Shown here piece after piece: positions 1-8,244 of a stretch of 21,616 nt of DNA. The stretch is from Stephanodiscus triporus (Eukaryota; Bacillariophyta; Thalassiosirophyceae; Thalassiosirales; Thalassiosiraceae): contig JALLAZ010000179.1 in assembly GCA_036939755.1 (NCBI GenBank), positions 1-21,616 of the forward strand, written 5' to 3'. A model generated the notes under the pieces. It did not search any database. It had not been told where the DNA came from and was given only the letters and a program-made list of their open reading frames with translations. The translations under genes and the position numbers were made by a program. Position 1 is the stretch's first letter; every line of letters begins with the position of its first letter.

Positions 1-597
1 TACTACTTTGGTAGAATAACGGGGTTAACCCGGTGGTTCTTAAACCCCGGCCTATACGGTAGCCATTGCTTATGCCCCGGCTTATAGATATTTAGCGCAC
101 CGCTGCGCCTAAAATGGGCTTAAGCTTTATAGCTGGCACAAGCGCTGGAATTAGTAATTCAGTACCATATTTTGTGGACTCCCATAATAGCTAGAGTAAG
201 TTCAAAATGCTCGGAACGAGGCCGAGAAGTGTGTGTCGTCACCCTCAAACCACCATCATTAATCCATCATTATTTTGCCTTAGGATGGACAGCCTTCCAT
301 GCTGACCTTGGTCAAGGAGGAGGGGGGAGCAGGGAAAGGTGAGATGAGGTCGGCGACCACGGCGATGACTGGGACGACGCCACCGAGCGATTATGACAAC
401 AACGACGAGGCGATAAGCGTACAATCGACCCCAGTGATGTCCAATGTAATGTTCATGAGGACATGAAGCACCTCATGAACGTGCTGGAATGCACAGATAG
501 AAGGGAAAAGACAGAGGTGTTGAAGCAAGTCGAGAGGCTACAAATAGGGGGTCAGGCCCAAAAATGTGATTTTTTCAAATGGTCCGAATTTCATATC
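1..597. other. Gene-poor left edge
   Basis: No gene could be supported here. The stretch has short GC-rich direct repeats (the word CCCCGGC followed by C/T and TATA occurs near 45 and near 77). A frame open from 397 to 600 reads like a helical, charged peptide fragment (EDMKHLMNVLECTDRREK is part of it), but it has no proper start context and no family I recognise. It may be the tail of a decayed gene. Confidence 0.4.
451..480. repeat. Perfect 10-bp inverted repeat
   Basis: GTTCATGAGG at 451-460 is exactly mirrored by CCTCATGAAC at 471-480, with a 10-nt loop. It lies inside the open fragment 397-600. No T-run follows it, so it is not a typical terminator. It may be a protein-binding palindrome or chance. 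Confidence 0.6.
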
Positions 598-1016
598 TGA
601 GTGTTCAAAAATGCTCTATTAGGTGCCAATATGATATCCTGAAAGTTTGGTAAAAACAATTGACCAGAACTCACCCGTTGGATATGTCAAAGTAACGTCG
701 GGGACTTATGGCCGGAAAAGTTTTTGGATACTGCCGGTTTTTACAGTAGTATGACGTCCATGGTGACTCAATGATTGTGATGTATTCTTTTTATTTCTGA
801 CTGTTCTAGGCTACTCAAACAGGTGTGAATATGATATCCTGAAAGTTTTGTTTGAAAAAATTATGCCAGGATCCACCCTTCAGGTGCATCACTGGTTGAA
901 ATGTTGATGTTGTCCGCTAACAAAATGGCCCATTTTATATGCTATTTTGGGCCATCTCAGTGTAAGGCAAAGTTCATGTATATGCACATTTGAGTATTCA
1001 AAAATGTTTATTTGTA
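598..1016. repeat. Degenerate direct repeats, about 200-bp period
   Basis: The word ATATGATATCCTGAAAGTTT occurs near 630-649 and again near 829-848. Both copies are preceded by a GTGCCA/GTGTGA-like stretch and a diverged 'CTCAAA/TTCAAAAATG' word. A third partial copy (GAGTATTCAAAAATGTTTATT) lies near 992-1012. The pattern looks like a decayed tandem or dispersed repeat. No coding content was recognised. Confidence 0.5.
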
Positions 1017-1409
1017 AATGTGAGATATGTATTTAAGTGTCAGAACTTAATTCTAATGCCCGGAAAGTCGCGCTGCCTCCCCCGAGCGCGGCGGAGACCA
1101 TCCTCCTCCTTGTCTCAATGGAGCGGCTATCCCCGTCAGTGGGGGGGCGGTAAGCTTGGGCACAGTCACCTTTATCAGAGCAATTTTATCTCTTGCTACC
1201 TGCGTGGTTGACACAACAATCAAAAGTTTAAGTAGCCGACGAGCAAGATATCATTAAGTTATGTGTTGCTTCCAAAAAAAGTTCTTGCTAGTGGGGGGGG
1301 TAGTGCAATTGTAAATTTTCAAACTCCAATTTGTGGCACAGTGCTGCAGCGGAAGCAGAAAAAGTCATACATTCACATTGTGATGGTGTATACTTCTTTT
1401 AACTGCGCT

Positions 1410-1674
1410 TGCCCAGGCAATGCTTGTGGTCTCAAAGTGCAGTACAATGGCAACTATGCACAGAAGTGTGACCACCGGAAAGGAGAATCGCCTTGAATGT
1501 GACATTACTGGTAGAATGAAGGCAAAAACTGCAAAGCAATCTTGTCCGGGAGGTTCTTGCGGCCTCTTTGTGAGAATATACGGGAACTGTGCAAACGGGT
1601 GTCATTATCAGAAGGAAAATGCCCTCGATTGCGATGTAACAGGTAAAAAGAAGGTAGAAAATGTTTGCAAAGTT
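1410..1674 (+). repeat. Two tandem 44-codon Cys-rich modules
   Basis: Module 1 begins at the Cys codon at 1410 and module 2 at the Cys codon at 1543. The 133-nt spacing is 44 codons plus one base, so a single inserted base in module 1 (around 1478-1490) accounts for the frame change. Shared residues are C-P-G-x-x-C-G-L-x-V near the start, G-N-x-A-x-x-C in the middle, and L-x-C-D-x-T-G-x-x-K at the end. The regular Cys spacing suggests a small disulphide or metal-binding domain. Confidence 0.65.
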
Positions 1675-2396
1675 GGAAGCACCACCGCCTTCTTGGCTCC
1701 TTGTATCTGATCGCCAAAAAACAAATGCAGTCAAAGCAACAATTGTTGCTCTCAACAACGCAATTGCAAATGTGAGAGAAGTTGCGGGAGAGGGAATAAG
1801 ACTCACTCATTCCGTGATGGAGCGGCAGGATACGGAGGGGTCGACAATGCACCAAATGTTGAGCTCACAAGGACGCCACTTACCACTACAGCAAGACCAT
1901 CAGGAGTTAATCCGGAAAGAGTCAGAGAAAAAAGGGAAGACGTGGTACAATTGTAATTGTCGAAGGGCTCAACTATAGCGGTCAGTTCTGCTGAAGCACA
2001 AGCTCTATATTCTCAACGTTCAGCAATTATTATTAGTTATTGCGCTCACCAAAGAGAACTTGCCGAACACGTCGAGGCAAAGTTTCAAGAATATGTTTGC
2101 AACAAGAATAATCTACCGAATCCTGAATTTAATAAAATACTTTGGCGGAGGACCGGAAATGCCGGCGCAAATAGCTCCACCGGACCGCTTAAGTCTGTTT
2201 TGGCGTCATTATCCATCATCCGGACGATCAAGCCGATGAACAGTATCCCGACACAAATATCTGGTCGAGGACTCTACCAGTCAGGAATGCAATCTTCAAG
2301 GACAATCTCCGTCCAGAAGCGATTCACAGAGACCTTGTTGTCTCTGTTAGCGACTAATGGTGAAATTATTTTTTTTTATCGGAGGTGGTGGCATGA

Positions 2397-2413
2397 CAGA
2401 TCTCGGAGATCTG
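2397..2413. repeat. Short perfect palindrome
   Basis: CAGATCT, a CGG loop, then AGATCTG forms a perfect 7-bp stem just before the end of the broken Cys-rich gene. Function unknown. Confidence 0.5.
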
Positions 2414-2489
2414 CCTAGCAACACCTCACTCTAAATCTTTACTATGTATCGAAGTTAGTAGAGATTACTACCATCTATGGGATGCCTTT

Positions 2490-2585
2490 TCGTTCGTTCG
2501 TTGGTTGGTTCACTCGTTCGTTCTTTCATTTGTTGGCTCGTTGGCTTGTTCGTTGGTTCGTTTGTTCATTTGTTCGTTCATTCGT
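2490..2585. repeat. Imperfect (GTTC)n microsatellite
   Basis: About 95 bp of GTTC/GTTG/ATTC tetranucleotide units lie between the broken left gene and the 3' end of the VPS54-like gene. The same tetranucleotide, in the same orientation, reappears at 6640-6690 near the 5' end of that gene. Confidence 0.9.
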
Positions 2586-2657
2586 GGGCTAATTGGAAAA
2601 TAAACAAGGATAACTGCCAAATTTATTTTTAACGCACCTCTCAAGTAGATATCACTT

Positions 2658-5600
2658 TCAAATTACTTTACTCGTTGGGGCGTCCACAGATTCACCGTCA
2701 CGACAATCTCCTTGTGAAAGGGTCACCTTATCTATTGTTGGCCCTTCGATTTCTATGTCAATATCTTCTTTTATTGTGGAGCCCTCGACGGCAGTAACCG
2801 GGGTTTCGTATTCCTTCGGAGCTCCCAAAGTCTGCTCAGAAGCATCATCCTGTGTCTTTGACGTGTTTGCCGCACCATCTATCATGGCCTCGTCATCCTG
2901 TGTTTTTGACGTGTCAGCCATATCTCCTATCGGGTCCTTCTCTGCATGGCCCTCGGGAGCATTCAACGTCTCTTCATATGCAACACCCTGTATTGGAGTG
3001 GAAAATTGTGCAGCCCTGCTGACGTCCAATTCCTGTTCGAGCACTTTCGTTGCAGTGAAGTTCCATGGCTCAACTCCCAAAAGACTATTTAACGTCTTGG
3101 CCATGTACTCAATCTCCTTGATCATTTGCAGCTTGCCATCATCTGTGGAGGGCATTGAGAAAGATTGCCCCGAGTTAGCAGCGGCTTTGAACAAAGATGG
3201 CACTTTGTGATCCAGATAGGCGAATATCCGGGAGAAGACATCCCGTAAAAGTTCTGTCGGCAGCATCAAAAGCAGTACTTGGTGCATCTTTTTTGTATTG
3301 GTCACAACGTTGTCCAAAAATGGACAGCATTCAACGGGGGCATTTGGGTCATTATCCGATGATGACGAAACCTCCCTGGCTCGTTCTTCAAAATCAGTAT
3401 TTGCTATTCTGGGCGCGAGAGAATGCTCAACTATCCCGCCGATGATGCTCACAAGTTTGTTCAAAATCTTTTCACAGTGTTCATGGTAATCTGACTTGAT
3501 TTTGTCCAATTCGAAAAGCAGTGCATGTTGTTTCGCGGGGAGCTGCGCCATAAGTGCTGCCCTTATATGGGGAAGAATTGCAAGTACGAGGGCGATGCAT
3601 TGTGTGACAATCGCGAGGTGCTTGGCATTGATGCTCTTCAGTCTAGCTGCACTGTGGATTGCACCAGCGCCGAGAACAAGGTGCGTGGATCGAGTATTAA
3701 ACAGGCGGAGTAACTCGGCGACTTTCCCAACAACATTTGTTGCCAATGTTTGAAAGTGTGCTGCACACGCTACGTCATCCATAACCATTTCGAGGAGCAA
3801 AAGGCATGACCATACTACCTTGTAACGAACGCCTTCTACTTCCGCGTCAGTCATTTTCTCACGGCCACTTACAGGAATAGGGCCTGGGCTGGCAACGCTT
3901 TCCGTACTCGTCTTTCTGGATGAGAAAGCTGCTCTCCCCGAACATAATCGTGTTAAAGCCGCTTGTCTTTCAGCAGAAACCTGGAAATAAAACAATATTA
4001 CATTCGACAATCATCAGCATATTGTATGATTGTAGGATATCCAGCAAATGCAAACACAGATCTATTGCAATATGGAACAAACATTCTCACATTGCATTGA
4101 ACCCATCGCTCACTATCCAATGCCGCTACCATGGCCGACATATTCGCCTCGTGCTTGCGCTCCACGAAGCTCTTCGCCTGCGCTAGCAGAGTGCTGCGTA
4201 GCCCGTACGCTTTCCTACCCGAGCACTTTTCCAGCTGGTGCGTAAAGGCGAGACTTGAATCCCACAACTGACGCATCCCGTCGAAGGAAACGAGCGAGTG
4301 AGCCTCCCGCCGAAGGCGTAATAATTCCGAGACGGACTTTTCAGACAGATCAGCGGCGGTGGCAAGCGCCACGGCAGTGGCGGAGAGAGTATGTTGTTGG
4401 GAAGACTTCTCGCCAGAAGCAGTGGCAGCATCAGCCGAAGACGCTCTTCCCGCATTGCCGCAGGGAGTCGCCAGGGAAGAGTTTTGTTCGTTGTTATCCA
4501 ATATGAACCCCTCGTCTATGCAGAACTTATTCACGGCAAAAGCACCCCATAGCAATCCCAAGACTTGTTCAAACAGCATATTAATGCAGTCGAAGAATTG
4601 ATCCATTGACATAAAAGCTACGCCTGCCATGGTTCCCTTGGCGGAGGGAGCGCTGCTACTGCTACCTGTTCCTTCGGCGACACCTCTACCACCAGAATTC
4701 TTGGCGGCATCGGCGACGCACTCCGTGACAATTGCCTTCACCGTGACGCTGATGAGTTCACACAGTTTCCCCTGATATACCGCGCCGGCGCTCGACAGCT
4801 GTCCGCATACGCGCAACGACTGGACGACGCCACGGATGTTCGCTCGTTCATCAGAGGTTAGCATTATTCGGGGTGTTGCTCGGTAATCGACGTTGCCAGC
4901 GTCAGCGCTTCCCCACGATAGGAATGTATCAACCAACTTGTTCGTGAGGTTCTGTACAACCAACTTTTCGTACTCGTTGAGTTGCTCCCCTACTTTGGAA
5001 AATGCCTTGAGTTTACCCAGAGAAAGATGATGACGTTGCTGCGGTTGCCGACGACGTGGAGATGAAGACGATAATGGTGGCGAGGTCTCGACCCCATCGC
5101 CTATCGCAGGAGTCTTTTCTTCGTCGTTGTTGTTATCGCTATCATCATCGAATCCCCCACCCGGAGCAGAATCGGCCAACAGCGACCGAGCCAATCGTAT
5201 TGCCTCAACAGCCCCCAAATAATCCCCCGCTCCCATTAAACTCGCGATGCTCGCCTTGCAATTGGAAACGTCCTCGACAGCCTCCAGAACCGCCGATATC
5301 GTGCGCAGATCCCTGCGACTGTCGTCCATCACTGGTACGATCTCGACGTTAGACACGCATCGCTCTCGTATCGACTGCAGATCGTTGCGCAATTCCCGCA
5401 CCTCGTCGACGCTCGACGTTACCAGTTGTTGCAATTCCGAGAAACGATTCGTCTCGCGGAAGAACCTTTCCGACTTCGATCGGACCTGATCGAGCAGCAC
5501 GAGCTCCACGGCGTCGAGGTGCGACGTGAAAGTTTCCGGCTTGCGTAGCGTGATGACGTTCCCGTCGTCGCGTGATGGGACAGCTGTAGCATCGGCATCG

Positions 5601-6764
5601 GTCTTCGATGGCGTGGAGGATGCTTTGGCAGCGGAAATAGCGTCGGAGTACTCGGCCGCCTTCGATGACAATGGGAACGTCGACGCCACGCCACCCTTTC
5701 GCGACGGGACCCTCGGCACGACGTTCGCATTCTGCGCATCCAACGCCGCCACCCGCTCGGCCTCCCTCACCTTGCGGTCGGCCAGGGCGTGCAGCTCCGC
5801 CTCCTTCTCGCGTATTTGCGCCACCTCCGCATCGCCGATGACCAGCAGATTCTCGAAGCACGCGGGATCGGTCAGATCAAAGTAGGGAGAGAAGAATATT
5901 TCCGGGACGGACTGCGTGACGGCGGCCATCATCATGCTGCTACGGTCGCTGTCGACGTTGTCGTTGTTAATGTCATACGATGATGAAGGCGATTGCTCGT
6001 TCTCCGAAACGTACTCCCCCCCCCCCTCTTCGTGCCTCGCCACCCCTCCTGCCCTTCTAGTTGCTCCTCCCCCCCCGTCCGTCCTCTCCTCCTTCTCTTT
6101 CGTCGTCCTCGTCGTCTCCTCGGCCCTCGACCTGCCGCGCGCTCTCATGGCAGCAAATCCCCCCCCCCGATCCTCGAACCTCATGCTGTACGCGCCGCAG
6201 CCCTGTAGGTGATGCTGCACCGACGCCAAGTCCAACGTCGTCAGCTCGCGCGGCAACGCCTCCGGCTCCAGCTGCGTCGACGGCACGTCCTCTGGTCCGA
6301 ATTCTGGCTCATATTCGAGCAGCATCATCATGGACGAGTCCGACAGTCGTCCCCCCCCCTCGTTTATGCCGCCGCCGCCGCCGTAATCGTGCCCGACGTC
6401 GAAGTCGTCCTCGCCGCGCGAGGAGGCGCCCCCGCCGACAACCCCCCCGAGTATCATCGACATGGGATTCGCGACGGCGCCGTCGATGCCGGGCACGGTC
6501 CCGAGGTACTTTCGCGAGTAGTGATCGAACCAGCCGGTGAACTCGTCCAGGCCGGAGGCGACGGCGACGGAGGACGCGTTTACCTGTGATATCGCCCAGT
6601 CGGACATGGCCGCCATGGCGTCGTTGCTGCTTTGTTTTTCGTTCGTTCGTTCATTCGTTCGTTCGTTCGGTCGGTCGGGTCCGTCCGTCGCCATTCGGCA
6701 AAAGGTGACGAGCGACGAGAGAAGAAGAGAGGAGGGAGAAAGATGAGACGAGATGGACAAAAAA
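2658..6764 (-). CDS. VPS54: VPS54-like GARP complex subunit, core exons
   Basis: Likely subunit of the GARP complex, which tethers endosome-derived vesicles at the trans-Golgi. Two certain exons: down to 4091, then 3980-2658, joined across a 110-bp GT-AG intron (4090-3981). The join gives WVQCN-VSAERQAAL, a contact region typical of VPS54. The N-terminal homology (about 5900-5170) has FFSPYFDL, SHLDAVELVLLDQV and SERFFRETNRF, followed by coiled-coil-like helices. The C-terminal VPS54 domain (about 3760-3200) has LVLGAGAIHSAARLKSINAKHLA and a helical HEHCEKILNKLVSIIGG stretch. The extreme C-terminus is an acidic tail with two TSKTQDD repeats. The intron-free start would be the ATG at 6694, 6616 or 6607; an upstream exon (6892-7667) may instead be spliced on. 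Even the core (about 1,280 residues from 6616) is longer than usual family members (about 900-1,000), because of Gly, Ser and Asp insertions. Confidence 0.87.
6640..6690. repeat. (GTTC)n microsatellite at VPS54 5' end
   Basis: GTTC/ATTC units on the plus strand read on the minus strand as NERTNERTNE in the VPS54 frame. Whether this is coding, 5' untranslated or intronic depends on the start or acceptor used. It matches the microsatellite at 2490-2585. Confidence 0.9.
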
Positions 6765-6891
6765 CTAAGTCGGAGGTCATGACGTACGTCAAATATAAAT
6801 AAAAAAGGTCACATCATGGACTCCACATAATATAGTATGGTAGATACGCCGACGGCGGTCGATAGCATAGCTCCCATCAATGAGAACTCAC

Positions 6892-7363
6892 CCGCCGTGC
6901 ACGGCCGATGCCCCCCCCACTACGTCTCCGCTCCCGACGTGATCCAGCGATATCGGCGTGCCGTGCCTGCTCGACAGTAGCATCCCGCCGTGACGGCTCG
7001 AACGTCGTCCGTGCGAGGAGCCACCGAATCCGCCGCCGTCGCTGTTGCCGGTTGGATATTGATGCTGGTCATAGTACCCGGAGGAGGAGGTGGGATTCGT
7101 CACCACCCCGAGCAGATTGAACCAGTCCATCTTGTTGTAGTTGCATGACGACGACGACGACGACGACGAGGAGGAGGAGGAGGAGGAGGAGGACGATGAT
7201 GCCGATGACGACGAAGGCTTCGTTGACGGCGACGCAGAAGGATGATTGCCATTGCCATTGCCATCGCCGCCTCCGACTATGCCAGCTCCGCGCCTCCTCT
7301 CCTCCGCCCTCCGCTTCGCCGCGGCGACGAGAGCGTCCTGTCCTCCTCCCCTCCTGCCGCCGA

Positions 7364-7397
<34 letters not shown>

Positions 7398-7667
7398 ATT
7401 AGAAGAAGACGACGACGGAGGCTTCTTCGCGGCTCGAGCGTCGTCTTCCGCGACAACTGCGCCATGATCATGATCGCTGGCGCCATAGTCATCACCGTAG
7501 TCGTGGTCGTCGTGGTCGTCGTGGTCGTCGTCGTCACGGCCGCCAGCTGCCGTGGCGGCGGCGGCGGAGCGGGACACGGATCGCAGCACCGACGCCGCCT
7601 CCGCCAGCGCCGCGGCTCGTCTCGATGCGGCGTCCATCGTCGTCGTCGTCGTCGTCGTCGTCGTCAT
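6892..7667 (-). CDS. Putative low-complexity first exon (VPS54 N-terminus)
   Basis: An open frame from ATG 7667 (or 7637, MDAASRR) ends at a strong donor GTGAGT at 6891-6886, one base before its in-frame stop. The frame contains a helical Ala/Arg segment, Asp/His runs, an acidic patch, a Ser run of about 20 residues, and a Gly/Ser/Arg tail (HGRRSSRHGG). With two bases left over at the donor, three acceptors restore the VPS54 frame: TTAG ending at 6765 (127-bp intron), and a tandem AAG/CAG pair ending at 6630 and 6627 (262 or 265 bp). Joined this way the protein would be up to 1,590 residues. I infer that it is the VPS54 N-terminus. It could instead be a separate low-complexity gene, or no gene at all. 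Confidence 0.45.
7147..7200. repeat. (GAC)n(GAG)n trinucleotide repeat
   Basis: Seven GAC units followed by about eight GAG units and GAC/GAT units. On the minus strand they encode the Ser run of the putative first exon. Confidence 0.9.
7497..7536. repeat. (GTC/GTG)n trinucleotide repeat
   Basis: Alternating GTC and GTG units encode the Asp/His run of the putative minus-strand exon. Confidence 0.85.
7639..7665. repeat. (GTC)9 trinucleotide repeat
   Basis: Nine GTC units on the plus strand encode nine Thr residues between two candidate start codons (7667 and 7637) on the minus strand. Repeat length here would change only the extreme N-terminus. Confidence 0.85.
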
Positions 7668-8016
7668 CCCTGCAGCCTTATCGTTGTTGCCCTCTCTGTG
7701 GCCTGGCCTGGATGCATGGGCGGGCGCAGATGCGGTTTGTGCGCTCGGCAGAGTTAGGTATCGTAGGTACCATCTTCGCGGGGGAATAGGGGGCTGCCCC
7801 CCCCCCCCGCCCCCCATATCCAGAGAAAAACACAAAGAAAAGAGAAAAGTGAAAAGAGAGACACGGGATGAGATACGACATCATATTATCTGGTGCGTGC
7901 ATGAGCTTTTAAGATCGTATCGTACTTTACGATACACTCTACCTACACGAAAATGAATGTGACCGTGAATGTGATTGAGCACATCCCATTATTATTTGAC
8001 CACTCGCCCCGCATCA
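7668..8016. promoter_or_regulatory. Divergent promoter region
   Basis: About 350 bp between the putative VPS54 first exon (minus) and the CLC start (plus). It holds a C-rich tract (GGGGGCTG followed by C14 around 7789-7810) next to a purine-rich stretch (GAGAAAAACACAAAGAAAAG), then an A/T-richer section with TATC/GATA words. No clear TATA box was found. If the upstream exon is not real, the divergent region widens to about 6760-8016. Confidence 0.45.
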
Positions 8017-8212
8017 ATGATGATGCCATCATCCCAGCGCCAGCGCCAGCGCGGCAATGACGGCCAGCAGGCCGCCGCCGCCGCCGGTTCCCAGGCCCCG
8101 CCGGGCGGCTACGACTCCATCCGCGCCCTCGACCTGGTCTCGTACAACAACGACAACGACAACGACAACGACTTGGGGGAGGAGGAGTACTCCGACGCCC
8201 TCTCCGGGGGAT

Positions 8213-8244
<32 letters not shown>

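Larger units (their letters stand above)
1263..2418 (+). pseudogene. Broken Cys-rich repeat gene, hypothetical
   Basis: The stretch reads as a decayed or mis-sequenced protein gene of unknown function. In the frame of 1263 it runs to a stop at 1494-1496. The similarity to the next repeat continues in a different frame (1420-1710). Downstream, a frame open at 1661-1978 and then one open at 1957-2418 carry further protein-like sequence, with stops at 1708 and 1966 in the repeat's frame. Two copies of a 44-residue module are clear: CPGxxCGL, then YGN/NGN, then C, KEN, C-D-x-T-G and a Lys-rich tail. I do not recognise the family. An unannotated intron could explain some frame changes but not the one inside the repeat pair. 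Start and end are approximate. Confidence 0.4.

Noticed and set aside
5349..6589. Several long open frames over the VPS54 exon on both strands
   Set aside because: They are Arg/Pro-rich shadows of the GC-rich VPS54 coding sequence with no domain of their own.
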